Positions 12,140-22,762 of a DNA stretch of 64,000 nt are shown piece by piece. The translations under genes were made by a program, and so were the position numbers. The stretch spans positions 1 through 64,000 of the forward strand of contig NW_026943407.1 in assembly GCF_024139115.2 (NCBI RefSeq). The letters run 5' to 3'. The notes under the pieces are model-generated. The model was not told where the DNA came from and did no database searches. It saw only the letters and a list, made by a program, of their open reading frames with translations. This stretch comes from Armigeres subalbatus (lineage: Eukaryota > Arthropoda > Insecta > Diptera > Culicidae). The first letter of the stretch is position 1; each line of letters starts with the position of its first letter.

Positions 12140-12350
12140 CAATATTCTCCTGCGGTAAGACGCGCGGCTACAAAGAAAGACCATGCTGGGGGTTGCTGGG
12201 TTCGATTCCCGGTGTCGGTCTAGGCAATTTCCGGATTGGAAATTGTCTCGACTTTCCTGAGCATAGAAGTATCATCGAGTTAGCCTCATGATATACGCAG
12301 AAATGATACCTTGGCTTAGCAACCTCGCAGTTAATAACTGTGGAAGTGCT
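12140..12350 (+). mobile_element. Feilai-like SINE, copy 2 (truncated at both ends)
   Basis: Starts near the tRNA-like word GCGCGGCTACAAAG and retains the B-box GGGTTCGATTCCC, the block TCATGATATACG and AACCTCGCAGTTAATAACTG. The copy departs from the family after GTGGAAGTGCTTAA, losing the usual GTGGGGATGTAATGCC end. B-box preservation is good, but the A-box region is incomplete. Confidence 0.85.
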
Positions 12351-12470
12351 TAAGGTGAAGGTGGGTTGAGTACCAAAACAAAGCTTTGAAAGTATTGGTA
12401 CAATAAAAACTGTCATATACTGTAGTAGTATTGGTGTCGTATTTATAAAAAAAAACAAAGAATATTAGTA

Positions 12471-13087
12471 GGGTGGTTCAAAAAACGACCCAGCTCCACC
12501 ACGCTCACTCGATTCCGTCCCATGCTCCGAGTGTCCTCCAAAAACAGATTTGAACAAATCTGGTTGAACACTAGCCGGTTCAAGTTTGTATGAAAACTAG
12601 TATGAGAAACTAAACTTTTCATTACACTGGCTACAGCGCCTTCTCTCCAAACGCTGGCGAAAAGAGAATCCACATAGCTTAAAGCAACATCCGGAGCCTT
12701 CACTGAACGAAGACCGCACCGCAGGAAAGATCCATTGATTATGTAGCGCAAAAATAAGTCTAATTATCATGCTAAAGATTCGCAACTTCGATTAAAATCG
12801 ACTCCCAACCATTGAAACCACCATTCAACGTCCACTGTCTATGGAATTAAAGCTCTTGAATATTTCATCCAGTCATATGGTCTCCCCCCTCGCCAGCGCC
12901 CTATGACGGAGTGCCACAATCAAAATAATGTAAAATTCAACCTCGCCATATCAACTGTCATACAAACCAGAAACGACCTGTGCACGGTAAGCCTCTATTC
13001 AAACCAACCCAAACCATCGGATGACACCCAAATTATGAATCATAAATGACTGAGTGCGGCAGAGCAAAATCATTTTTCTAACCACCC
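12471..13087. mobile_element. 617-bp TA-flanked MITE, GGGTGGTT termini
   Basis: Left end GGGTGGTTCAAAAAACGA and the complement of the right end GGGTGGTTAGAAAAATGA form terminal inverted repeats, and the element lies between TA dinucleotides at 12469-12470 and 13088-13089. TA duplication plus GGG-start termini fits a Tc1/mariner-mobilised MITE. The interior has no transposase. A minus-strand frame of 102 codons runs through one terminus and is judged incidental. Confidence 0.8.
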
Positions 13088-13089
13088 TA

Positions 13090-13595
13090 TGCATTAGTTT
13101 GCTGCTACCGCTGCCGGTGTTTACATTCGCTCCGCGGTCAGTTTTCATTCGTTTTTTTCGGGCAAAAATAGCAGTTTATATTAGGTTTTCGGTTCAAACT
13201 AGTGACTTATATCAAAAAGTGATCTTTAATTTGCATTTATCAACATTTCGGGCTCCTCATGTGCGGAGAAGTGAGTAAAAACTTGATTTTGCTATGCCCT
13301 TTGAGAAGAAGTGAAGTGCAGTGATAAGCCCACCGAATCGCGAACAACTATTAAATTGGCACGAAACTGCTGATTTACGATAAAATTCGAGCCGAAATTC
13401 AAAGGACTCTTTGAAGAAACATGTTCATTATCACGGGAGTGAATAAATATGCTGTGAACAGGTTAGTAATTCGAATATTATACTTTTGAACGATGCACCA
13501 ACATTCGGGTGGGAGAGGAGTGCGGGAGGTGTGGGGTTGGCCCGTGGAAGGTCCGGTGCCATATTGACTGCCATCGTGGTACTCCTCCAACTATG
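13090..13595. other. Unassigned, possibly a retroelement 5' untranslated region
   Basis: A TCAGTT initiator-like word lies near 13138, and a splice-donor-like CAG|GTTAGT lies near 13461 after a short frame starting at ATG 13420. Nothing identifies a product. This could be the 5' end of a LINE or an isolated exon-like stretch; neither can be supported. Confidence 0.25.
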
Positions 13596-13596
13596 T

Positions 13597-13670
13597 CCTT
13601 AATGAACACTAAGCTGCGAGGCGGCTCTGTCCCAGTGTGGGGATGTAATGCCAATAAGAAGTAGAAGATA
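13597..13670 (+). mobile_element. Feilai-like SINE 3' end fragment
   Basis: Only the last part is present: TTAATGAACACTAAGCTGCG, GGCGGCTCTGTCCCAGTGTG, GGGATGTAATGCCAATAAG and an AAG-rich tail. It matches the ends of the copies at 3797 and 58589. It is 5'-truncated, as expected of target-primed insertion. Confidence 0.85.
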
Positions 13671-13920
13671 TCCTGGTGATCCGGAGCCGGAAGATGGCCG
13701 ATATGCTTAGCCAATTTTTGAGTAAGACAATATGATTCTTACTTCATTATTCATTTTGTTAAACGGTGAAAAAGAGTTCTTCTTTATTATACCAAAAATC
13801 TTTTTGCCTAATTTAGTTTCAATGAGAAATGATTTTTCCAAATAAATTATTCCATAAAAACGCGAACAATTCATAACGGATCATATTAGGTTTGACTGTT
13901 TGGCTTTCTTGAACAAGTAC
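13671..13920. other. Unassigned AT-rich spacer
   Basis: No recognised feature. Confidence 0.4.
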
Positions 13921-13924
13921 TCCA

Positions 13925-14240
13925 TTCGGGCGAATTGTCTTTTCGGGCAAAAGGAATGGGCTGTTTGTGATACAATCGACCGAAACGGTCATATGACCGA
14001 AACAGTAGTTTGGCTGATATGGTCATTAGGTAGAAAGGTCATTCAGCCAAAAATATCATTTCGCCGGAATGATGTTTTGGCAAAAAAAAATCATTTGACT
14101 GAAAATGTCATTTCGTCTAACAGATTGTACAGCTGAAATTTGTTGGCGAGTAAGTCGTTTAAAAGAAAAATTGTTTGTTCAAGAAGATCATGTGGCAGAA
14201 AGTGTCATTTTGCCGAAAATGTCGTTTAGTAGAACAGGTA
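13925..14240. repeat. Degenerate array of about 16-bp GGTCATTTCGCCGAAA-like units
   Basis: Consecutive variants such as CCGAAACGGTCATATGA, GGTCATTCAGCCAAAA and GTCATTTTGCCGAAAA occur at about 14-18 base spacing. The array is strongly drifted. Related unit families occur at 3857-4077, 51668-51865 and 60345-61160. Confidence 0.65.
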
Positions 14241-15070
14241 ATGTCGGCGAGCTTCCTTCGTCCAAGCCCCAACATCAATTAACTTTGATTATGTGGTCTG
14301 CCACGGAAGGTATGGGAGGGAAGACACTGCTGGTCTGATCGCCATTCCCGATCCCAAGATAATTGGGGGCTCCTTCCGACACGTTGAAATTGGAAACACT
14401 GATTAAACATTAACACTACATAGTTCATACATTTATTCCACACATATTTACAGTCAAGTTAGTTAAAAGCTATACAAATATTAAAGGATACATGGGCCTT
14501 TCCTGACCACATGTTCCACGATCTGTGTCATACTAATTGGCTAGAACAAAAAAAAACTCCAAATTATTCATCTCCTCTCTTATGCACATTGGGGTTGGGC
14601 AATAATGAGTGATAATGAGATCTGCTTTTTACAATCCACCATCAGAGTCGTAGCTAGGGCGGGTCGATAATGCTGCTCCCGAACATATTTTTTTTGTTTT
14701 TACTTCTTTTGGGTATAATATTAAATTTTATTCTGGGCGATCATGATGTGCATCATTTAGGATGTATTGAAATATGGTATTGCGTAGGTAATTTTATGTT
14801 GGATGCATGTAACAGAAAAATAAATTTTCTCAATCCAGTGATGCGGTAAGAAATGTAATAAAGAGTCAATGTGACGTAAAACTACGTAAAATAACTCATT
14901 ACGTCAATTTTTAAGGTACGTTTCACGATGTTACGTCGCCGCATATTAATATTTTTTTGCTGTGCATCCGTCAATATGCATGTGTTCGCAGCAAGGTTCG
15001 CAGTCGATTAGCCAATTACGTGTTGGGGCTGCGCGAAGGGAACTCCTCAACATATTGGTGGGTGAGGACC
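14241..15070. other. Unassigned; possible LTR-like AT-rich DNA near 14390-14560
   Basis: No protein motifs. AT-rich sequence with ACATTAACACTACATAG and TTATTCCACACATATTT words resembles mosquito LTRs in texture only. ACGTAAAACTACGTAAAA words lie near 14871-14891. No TG...CA boundaries could be defined. Confidence 0.3.
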
Positions 15071-15071
15071 A

Positions 15072-16345
15072 TTCATTCATTCATTTATTTAGTTAACATC
15101 TAAACAGATAACACTGAATCAACAATTTGACGCCACAATGCACGGTTCGAGGCCGCATCTCTCCATCCTCGGATACGCCCCACGCTCGCCAAGTCGTTCT
15201 GCACCTGGTCTGCCCATCTCGCTCGCTGCGCTCCACGCCGTCTCGTACCTGCCGGATCGGAAGCGAACACCATCTTTGCAGGGTTGCTGTCCGGCATTCT
15301 TGCAACATGTCCTGCCCATCGTACCCTTCCGGCTTTAGCTACCTTCTGGATACTGGGTTCGCCGTAGAGTAGGGCGAGCTCATGGTTCATTCTTTCGCCG
15401 CCACACACCGTCTTCTTTGCACACCGCCAAAGATGGTCCTAAGCACCCGTCTCGAATACTCCGAGTGCTTGCAAGTCCTCCTCGAGCATTGTCCATGTTT
15501 CATGTCCGTAGAGGACTACCGGTCTTATTAACGTCTTGTACATGACACATTTGGTGCGGTGGCGAATCTTTTTCGACCGCAGTTTCTTCTGGAGCCCGTA
15601 GTAGGCCCGACTTCCACAGATGATGCGCCTTCGTATTTCACGACTAACGTTGTTGTCAGCCGTTAGCATGGATCCGAGGTAGACGAATTCCTCGACCACC
15701 TCGAAGGTATCCCCGTCTATCGTAACACTGCTTCCCCAGGCGGGCCCTGTCGCGCTCGGTTCCGCCCACAAGCATGTACTTTGTCTTTGACGCATTCACC
15801 ACCAGTCCAACTTTTGTTGCTTCACGTTTCAGGCGGGTGTACAGTTCTGCCACCTTTGCAAATGTTCGGCCGACAATGTCCATGTCATCCGCGAAGCAAA
15901 TAAATTGACTGGATCTGTTGAAAATCGTACCCCGGCTGTTACACCCGGCTCTCCGCATGACACCTTCTCTAGCGCATTGTTGAACAACAGGTACGAAAGT
16001 CCGTCACCTTGTCTTTAGTCCCCGGCGCGATTCGAACGAACTGGAGTGTTCGCCCGAAATCTTCACACAGTTTTGCACACCATCCACCGTTGCTTTGATC
16101 AGTCTGGTAAGCTTCCCAGGGAAGCTGTTCTCGTCCATAATTTTCCATAGCTCTACGCGGTCTATACTGTCGTATGCCGCCTTGAAATCAACGAACAGAT
16201 GGTGCGTTGGGACCTGGTATTCACGGCATTTTTGAAGGATTTGCTGTACAGTAAAGATCTGGTCCGTTGTCGAGCGGCCGTCAACGAAGCCGGCTTGATA
16301 ACTTCCCACGAACTCGTTCACTCGGGTGAGGGACCATAATGTTGG
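15072..16345 (-). pseudogene. RTE-like LINE, reverse transcriptase and 3' end (antisense)
   Basis: On the minus strand this reads as the C-terminal two thirds of a non-LTR reverse transcriptase. The fingers and palm give NEFVGSYQAGF and FVDFKAAYDSIDR; the catalytic loop gives CFADDMDIVGR; these are followed by VNASKTKYMLVGG, FVYLGSML and LYGHETWTM, and near the end RWAGHVARM and NPAKMVFASDPAGTRRRGAQ. This order fits RTE-type elements (cf. the SKTKYM and YGxExWT blocks), though the clade was not tested by alignment. The polymerase is broken into at least three frames. The 3' end near 15072-15096 (minus) carries an AAATGAATGAATGAATG tail, the microsatellite-type ending common in RTE elements. 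The 5' side stops near 16345. Confidence 0.8.
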
Positions 16346-16770
16346 GTAACTGACCCTTACCAACATCGAGTAGGCACTATTCGGAGACACTGCCTTCCTG
16401 AGGTTTCTTGCAGGTATATTTCCTTTATTGGTGGGTTTCTTCTCCGTGCACAAAACTCATTCTTATTCGAGACACATATTCCAAACGTTTATTTATCCTC
16501 GAACATTTAATTACACTTAACTCCATATATTTACAGCACTCTTTTTATTAAACAGTTATTACATTTAAACATATAAATTAAAGACCGTATGTCATGTCAA
16601 CCTTCCTTTTCTGATTACCGAGAGCCTACTGATTTCATAAAAACTTATTCCTTGGCTGATCACCCTAGTGACGTCATCAGTTGTAAATTTATATGAATTG
16701 CCTCATTTTTTAAATGTGAGAGACCCTTGATAAAATCTATAAGAGAATATCTACACTACCAGTGATGTAC
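16346..16770. other. AT-rich, LTR-like sequence joined to the LINE
   Basis: A TGTTGGGTAACTGACCC start at 16340 and an ATATCTACA end at 16755 give a TG...CA pair enclosing about 415 bases with AATTAAAG and TTTATTAAAC words, resembling a solo LTR. The flanks CATAA and CTACC do not match, so no target duplication supports this. Confidence 0.3.
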
Positions 16771-17135
16771 GTAGGAATGGGTGAGGCAACTCCCGAACAG
16801 GTAATATGTCCGAAAATGTGATTTGGCCAAACGAATCATAAGTCCATCATAAGTCCATAAATGTGGCTGAACAATAGTGAATGTGAGCAGTGTTTAGTGA
16901 GCAGCAGCAACTGAAATGTAACTAAATTTGGTTGCAAATGGGTCACAGAAACTTTTGTGCCAAATATGTGCTGCTCGGGATGAAAATTGAAAAATAAGCA
17001 ATCAGAAACGAAAAATGAGAAATGAAAAGTTAAAAATAAGAAGTAAGACGTCTGTACTTCTTGGCCTTGAGAATCGAGCGACCTCAATTTCCAGGAATAC
17101 AAGATGTTCAAGGTTTCCGGCAACACTGTTGGCTA
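16771..17135. other. Unassigned spacer with one or two drifted 16-bp units
   Basis: GTCCGAAAATGTGATTTGG near 16808 resembles the CCGAAAATGTCATTT unit family. GAAAAATGAGAAATGAAAAG words follow near 16980-17040. No gene. Confidence 0.4.
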
Positions 17136-17227
17136 CCTGTCAAAAGACGAGTTTATACAATCCCATTGAATTCCACCACTTAACAGGTGGAATTCAATGG
17201 GATTGTATAAACTCGTCTTATGACAGG
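17136..17227. repeat. Near-perfect palindrome, 42-bp arms
   Basis: Arms 17136-17177 and 17186-17227 are inverted copies with two or three mismatches around the 8-base loop ACTTAACA; the shared words are CCTGTCA, GACGAGTTTATACAATCCC and ATTGAATTCCACC. This would extrude a strong cruciform and looks like a minimal foldback MITE. Confidence 0.85.
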
Positions 17228-17449
17228 TGAAAACATTCCACTAAAAAGCTCAAAATATTTTTTCTTATCAAACTGTTAGCTAGTTGTGGCGTTTTGTTTA
17301 AGGTTTTTCCATTCGGAAGTACCAAGTAGGTATTTATTCACAAAAACATTCCTGGCTGAATAAGTTTTGTCACAGTTCCTAATGCCAGTGGAATATCGTT
17401 ACTTACCATAACAACATATGCAAGAAGGCTGTAAAATATTCTTTGTTGT

Positions 17450-17961
17450 TTTGTTTGTATTCTTGTTCTTCTATTGTCAGTTTTGTGTGAAGTAATTGCT
17501 CGTCCGTGCTCGTTCATTTCGAATAAATCAGCATTCCGTGAGCATTTGCGACGTGCGGTGTCTACTTGCTGACACAGTCAACAATCTGCAATCAACTCCC
17601 CGTACTCATCATGTCTGCCGTCTGTCACTTTTGCACCATAAAGATCGAGGAAATGGAAATTGCCTGCGAAGCCTTCTGCAAAGCTCGTTTCCCTCACCGC
17701 TGCCGTGGATTGAGAGAAGATCTGATTGATGATGTTGTTAAGAATGGACAGTTATTTTGGATGTGTCTCTCTTGCACAAAGCTTATGAATGATTTGCGAT
17801 TTCGTCCTACTATCCAAGTAGCGTTTACTTCTGGTCAAACAGCCCAAATTACCGTGCAGAACCCAATTGAATTGAATACAGAAATACGTTCAAATTTCAC
17901 TCCCTTGATCAATACAAGCTGGATGACTCCTACCCGCCGTGCGATTGCCACCAAGTTTTAA
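17450..17961 (+). pseudogene. CR1/Jockey-like LINE: 5' region and ORF1 with PHD-type zinc finger
   Basis: An initiator-like ATTGTCAGTTTTGTGTG near 17474 precedes ATG 17611. The 116-codon frame from that ATG encodes CHFCTIKIEE, CEAFCKARFPHRC and FWMCLSCTKLM, a Cys/His spacing resembling the PHD-like finger found in ORF1 proteins of some mosquito CR1/Jockey-group LINEs. Such ORF1 proteins bind the element RNA. The frame ends at a stop at 17959-17961, far shorter than a full ORF1, and the downstream sequence jumps directly into the ORF2 linker, so the rest of ORF1 and the endonuclease appear deleted. I chose ATG 17611 over the upstream 17566 frame start because the finger begins a few codons after it. 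Confidence 0.6.
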
Positions 17962-18987
17962 AGATACTTCGGTCCGGCAGTACGATTTCCGGCATGATGA
18001 CTACGATTTGCCCAGTGATGCACTATTGGCGGCTGATTGGGATCATTAAAATGTTGATCGTATGATTGAATATTTTAATAATGAAATTATGCGAGTGGTT
18101 CAAGGACATGTTCCGGTCCAACGTGCCTCTCCGAAACCACAATGGAATAACGGCTTCCTACGCAAACTAAAACATCGCCGACGATCTGCGCTTCGTCTGT
18201 ACAGACGTAACCGCTCTCTATATCTTAAGTGCTGCTTTGTATTAGCCAGCAATAAGTATAAAACGTACAACCGTCTTTTTTATAATCGGTACATTGAGCG
18301 TACACAAAGGAATCTATGACTACATCCTAAATGGTTCTGGTGGTTCGTTCTAACCAAAATTGGAGGATGAATTGGCGACATCTATGTATCTTGGAGACAT
18401 CTCTGTCGATACTCTCGCACTAAAACGTGAGAAAATGCGAACTGTTTGCTGATCACTTCGAACTTGCGCAAGCTACATCATATCAGACAGAAGCAGCAAT
18501 CAACGACACTCCTATGGATAGTTTAGAGTTCAACATATTCCATATCACTGACGATCATATAGAAAATGCACTGCGCAAACTCAAATATTCGTTATCGCCT
18601 GGCCCGGATGGGATTCCGTCGACTCTGCTGAAGAAATGCACTACTTCTTTACTGAATCCATTGAAGAAACTGTTCAATTTGTCGTTGCAACAGAGAACCT
18701 TTCCTGCCGCATGGAAATCATCTCTCTTTTTTCCAGTGCACAAGAATGGAGACAAATGCAACATCTCCAACTACCGAGGTATTACTTCGTTGGGTGCTTG
18801 CTCAAAACTTTTCGAAATCATCATAAGCACGGTACTCTTTGAAAAATGCATAAAATATGTCTCAACGGCGTAGCACGGATTCTTTCCGAAGCGTTTCGTT
18901 AACACAAATCTAGTCAAATTCACGTCGCTTTACGATCGTAATTTGGATCCTCTCTTATTTTCCCTGTTCATCAACGATGCTGCTCTT
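17962..18987 (+). pseudogene. CR1/Jockey-like LINE ORF2: linker and first part of reverse transcriptase
   Basis: The segment contains DYDLPSDALLAADWDH, then MIEYFNNEIMRVVQGHVPVQ and a basic WNNGFLRKLKHRRRSALRLY stretch, the pattern of the linker between endonuclease and polymerase in CR1/Jockey-group LINEs. From 18427 a 148-codon frame carries SPGPDGIPSTLLKKC, WKSSLFFPVHKNGDKCNIS and NYRGITSLGACSKLFE, the canonical early reverse transcriptase motifs. After a stop at 18871-18873 similarity continues in another frame with VNTNLVKFTSLYD, then skips to PLLFSLFINDAAL, so part of the palm has been lost. The gene is interrupted by a hAT element at 18988 and resumes at 20409. Confidence 0.8.
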
Positions 18988-20401
18988 CAGTGATGGGCAA
19001 AACGGTTCATTCTGATGAGCGGCTCTGAACCAAGCGTTCACTTAAATGAGCCGACTCATTTGAACGGCTCGTTAGTTCATTCAAAAGAACTATGAAGTCC
19101 CGGTGGTTTGAGCGATACATCATTCAAATTATGTATTGGAGTTTTTATTTGATCTTCTAGTAACTTTTTGATATATAACTCATCTCTAGTGGACTTTTTT
19201 GCTGTTTTGATTAATTTCGTGCTCCGTTCTCCATTTTAATTTTAACGAATTACAGATTAACGAAGTTCAAATTGAAAAGTATTCAGCCTAGCCTAGTTTT
19301 ATATCTTGCGTATTCAACTATATTCAATATCATTAACAAGAAACCAATGTAAAGAAATCCAAAATATCAAGTAGGTGTATTAAAACAACAATGAAATAGC
19401 CGTTAATTCATCGATTTCATTTTAAATCTTTACAATCTTCTCAATGTGAATTTTTGCATACGTATATATTTTCCTCAATGTTTTCCGATGTTAGCTTGTT
19501 GCGAGGCTCACTACAAATGTGTCCCGATTTTGAAAAAAATCCTCACGCATGACATTGGAGTACCCGTAATACAAAGTCTTCACAAGACCAACTGATATTA
19601 CCTCGGATAATTTTTTTCTGCTCCCACCAGAACAAGGAATCGCTAACTTTCGGCAGGTAAGGTTTAGTGGTGTACTTAGCGCCTTCGATTATGGCAGAAA
19701 CTGATGGATCATAATATGATCTCGAAGCTTACTGATCTGTTCGTCAAAGTCCTCTTATAAAGACAACTGAGCGTCGACAGAACCTGTTTTTGAATTGCCC
19801 TTTCCCGTTAAAAAAAATCTCTCTCAATCGGATCTTTATTTTTTTAAGGGTCAATTTTCCCGATGAACCTATACAAAAAAGTGCTGGTATTTGGGCTTGG
19901 CCTAATATGCGCCCAATTTTAAGCCAACATGAGGCCAATTCTTCAGGCCGTTTCACACGTGCAGCAGTTTTTTCATATTTTGTTTTCGATTTTTATGGGT
20001 TTGTTGGGAAAGTTGAGCCTAGAAGAGCCAAGAATTGACTGCGTTAATAAAACAAGATACAATTTTTGACGGGGAAGGTCAATTATCGATTGATATGCTT
20101 GCAGTTATTTGCTGTCATCTCCAAATCTCTGTTTTTAAAATTGAGAATCCAGAAATAGCTCGTTCATTTCAATGCCAGAAAAGGCTAAGGAGAATGAAAG
20201 TAAGGAGTGGGAGAATATATGCTGGCTCCTGAACAAACAAACAGTATATGTCAAAATAAAGCGGCTGATCAAGTGACACGGTGTTTATTTGAGCCACGGC
20301 TCATTAGTGAGCCGCGGTTCAAATTTAGAGAGCCGTGGTTTGAACGCTTTTTCTTACGAACGGGTTCAAATGAACGGCTCGTGAGCGTTCGCCCATCTCT
20401 A
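18988..20401 (-). mobile_element. hAT-family element (1,414 bp) inside the LINE, 7-8 bp target duplication
   Basis: Ends are CAGTGATGGGC on the left and, complemented, TAGAGATGGGC on the right, with GAACGGCTC-type subterminal words in both orientations. TGCTCTT occurs at 18981-18987 and 20402-20408, and the eighth base differs (C versus A), fitting an 8-bp hAT duplication with one change. On the minus strand about 19470-19665 encodes YTTKPYLPKVSDSLFWWEQK and then, in shifted frames, TGTPMSCVRIF and SKSGHICSEPRNKL. This is the hAT C-terminal dimerisation domain order (WW, then SxxxxRxFSxxGxIxxxxRxxL). The transposase is frameshifted and internally deleted, so the copy is dead. Confidence 0.85.
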
Positions 20402-20408
20402 TGCTCTT

Positions 20409-20495
20409 GTAGTTCCTAGAGGAAAACGTATCTTCTACGCTGATGATATGAAAATTTATTCCGTCATCAAAAACATTGGAGATTGGCAGCACTTT
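20409..20495 (+). pseudogene. CR1/Jockey-like LINE ORF2: YADD catalytic segment
   Basis: With the hAT element and one target copy removed, the frame from before 18988 continues into VVPRGKRIFYADDMKIYSVI, which contains the catalytic YADD box of the reverse transcriptase. The segment is cut again by a MITE near 20496. Confidence 0.8.
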
Positions 20496-20818
20496 GTGTG
20501 TGTTTTTTTTTCATTAATTTGCTTATCACACAATTAAAATGAGCTCTGACCATACAAATTAGTACTTGGTTGAAAGCTTTCAAATATATCTATCTGCTGA
20601 AACTGATATATGTGTTAAATTCACTCCGTACGAAACGATCAAAGCAAAATAAAGCACTCTAATTTTTCGATGATCAAGTCTTTGGGAGTGATTTTAGCAT
20701 CAATATCTGTTCAATACCATCAGCTAATAGATACATTTAGAAGCTTTCTTCCAAGTACTAACTTTTAAGGTGAAAGTTCTTTTTTTGTGTGACAAGCAAA
20801 TCAAGGAAAAAAAACCCG
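20496..20818. mobile_element. MITE with about 110-bp inverted ends inside the LINE
   Basis: The left end near 20497 (TTTTTTTTTCATTAATTTGC, then TTATCACACAA) and the complement of the right end near 20816 (TTTTTTTTCCTTGATTTGC, then TTGTCACACAA) are inverted copies. The similarity continues inward through TTAGTACTTGG and GAAAGCTT words. No clear target duplication could be fixed because both flanks have drifted. Confidence 0.65.
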
Positions 20819-21430
20819 AAATGCTGAGCACCACTGGTCTGGAGGTACAGAATCTGTTGGCCTTATTTGAAGAATGGAGCAAGCGTAACCTTCTCGAGCT
20901 TTGTGTGCCTAAATGTAGCACAATATTGTATACCAGGAAAAGACAGCCGATTCTATTCAATTATTCTTAGATCGGACATACTTTGGAACGCCTCAACATA
21001 GTTAAAGATCTTAGCCCTCATTACGAAGATGCGATAGCTCGCGCAAATAGACAGCTTGGTTTTATCATGAGGCTTGCTGATGGGTTTCGTGACCCGCTGT
21101 GTTTGAAATTCCTCTATTGTGCTCTTGTAGGCTCTACACTGGAGTCAGTAGTGCTTGTCTGGTGTTCTTACAACAGAATTTGGATTGATCGTTTTAAAGC
21201 AATCCAATGGAAATTTGGCCGCAATGCTCTTCGAGGCCTTCCCTGGAGAGACGCTACGAACCTTCCACCGTACGAACACCGATGCACACTTTGGAAGAAA
21301 AGAAGGTTAAATATGTAAGCCGTTTTCATCGCTTTGCTCAACGAATTGAATGTATATGTGTCAGAGCGATCAAAAGGATTGATTCGAAATCTTTATAGAT
21401 TTATTATAATGTTAACAACTTATAATGGCG
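20819..21430 (+). pseudogene. CR1/Jockey-like LINE ORF2: C-terminal part of reverse transcriptase
   Basis: From 20821 the frame reads LQNLLALFEEWSKRNLLELC and CVPKCSTILYTRKRQPILF, the usual segment after YADD. After a stop at 20968-20970 the frame from 20983 gives LERLNIVKDL, a small deletion, then HYEDAIARANRQLGFIMR, DPLCLKFLYCALVGSTLES, VLVWCSYNRIW, LRGLPWRDATNLPPYEHRC. This is the conserved thumb and C-terminal block of this LINE group in mosquitoes. The frame ends at a stop at 21316 and similarity fades near 21400. Missing endonuclease, stops and nested insertions make it non-functional. Confidence 0.8.
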
Positions 21431-21447
21431 TTTCCGACTAGATTTTA

Positions 21448-21622
21448 GTTAACGTTATGCACTTGACTTTTTCAGTTTGTAGATTCAAGAACGATTTTAT
21501 GGTTATATTCCCGAAGTTTGGGATTGAGAAAATCCAAAGCCAATCGGCCGAAACGTCGGGAATGTAACCACAAAATCGTTCTTGAATCTACAGACCGAGA
21601 AAGCCAAGTTCATAAAGTTAAC
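21448..21622. repeat. 175-bp palindrome with 67-bp arms and GCCGAAACG core
   Basis: Arms about 21448-21515 and 21555-21622 are inverted copies from GTTAAC at each end through GTAGATTCAAGAACGATTTT to ATTCCCGA/TCGGGAAT. The centre can pair as TTTGG..ATT/AATCCAAA and GCC-AATC-GGC, leaving the unpaired CGAAACG. The arrangement is a three-way junction reminiscent of, but not matching, a hammerhead core. It lies just after the LINE 3' end. Confidence 0.7.
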
Positions 21623-22762
21623 AACTTGTAAAATTGTAAAAGGGAGAATCGGTGAAAACCAAATACTGATTTGTTTTATGATTGCGTAGTTTTTTAACTA
21701 CATAAAAGGTTGCAAGTAATGTAACTTATTGGCCTTCTTTCAGCATTACCCAAACGGTCTGAAAGAGTATTGAACTCTCGTATTCCGTTACCCGAAGAGA
21801 ATTTTGAGATTTTCTATGTTTTTCTCACCTCATTTTCGAAACTGATTCGTTTGGCCTGATAATATCAAGAATCGCTCTATCGCAACAAGCAACAAAGAAA
21901 ATCAAAATATTGCAACACCTCCACAATAAAGAGGAACTACCCACTTTCTTCTATCGATTACCATCAATAGAACCCGGTATGATCCAATTGTGGCAGGAAA
22001 AAAACATCCGTCCCAGAACAACCACCCAGCCTTGTCAATCGGGAACCGGCTTTGGCTGCATATCGAAAGGTGGGTCATAACCGATCCGAAAGTGCTAAAT
22101 TTGGCCCCGGAATATTTGGGTTGATGTTCGTGTCCGATAAGGTTGGAATATAATTTGACAACGTCGGTCGGTCGGTCGCTCGGGAAGAGCGAGGGCACAC
22201 CGACAACTGAAAGCCAAGCAAACAAGTGTGTCAAAACAGGGCGGGATCAGGGGTCTGCGTGTGACCTTTTTTCCTCGTTTTCCATACCTTAAAGCACCGG
22301 TGCGGTATGGGGGAATGGTGCGCGAAGAGAAGGCGTTATCCCCATACCCACTGCTGCAGCGGTGATGACTGATTAAATATGAAAATTTATTCATGGAATC
22401 TTTTATCCTGGGTTGTCATCGGAAAGAAAAACGATACCTTCATAGCATTGGAATTGTGAAAAAGGAATCTGGAAATGCAATTGGACTAAGAAAGCCGAAC
22501 GTGTGGGGGAGTTTTTTCTCGTTTGAACCAGTTGGTCATTGCGGAAAATCAAGGGATAATCTAAAAATGAAAGCCTCTGGATCATCAATTTCTAAAACTG
22601 GTTTGCAGGAAAGTCACGTGACGCTGTAGGAACTCTATCGCTCACGGTACATTTGTTCTTTTTTGTTCCGCAGGGAAATTGAAACTAGAGTAAATTTCTT
22701 CACCAATAAGGAAACATTATAAATCTAAAATCAACGCTTTTCAATATTGAGCTTGAGTTTTT
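21623..22762. other. Unassigned, includes a short GGTC-repeat
   Basis: No recognised coding or transposon feature. GTCGGTCGGTCGGTCGCTCG lies near 22163, in a CG-richer stretch with low apparent repetitiveness that could be single-copy regulatory DNA. Confidence 0.4.

Noticed and set aside
13420..13465. Coding exon with splice donor
   Set aside because: The donor-like CAG|GTTAGT is suggestive, but the 14-codon frame has no homology and no downstream exon was found.
16340..16755. Solo LTR with TGTTGGG start
   Set aside because: The flanking five bases do not match and no second copy or promoter signals were found; kept only as a low-confidence remark.
21480..21580. Canonical hammerhead ribozyme
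   Set aside because: The conserved CTGATGA strand is absent; only the GAAA strand and helices can be drawn.
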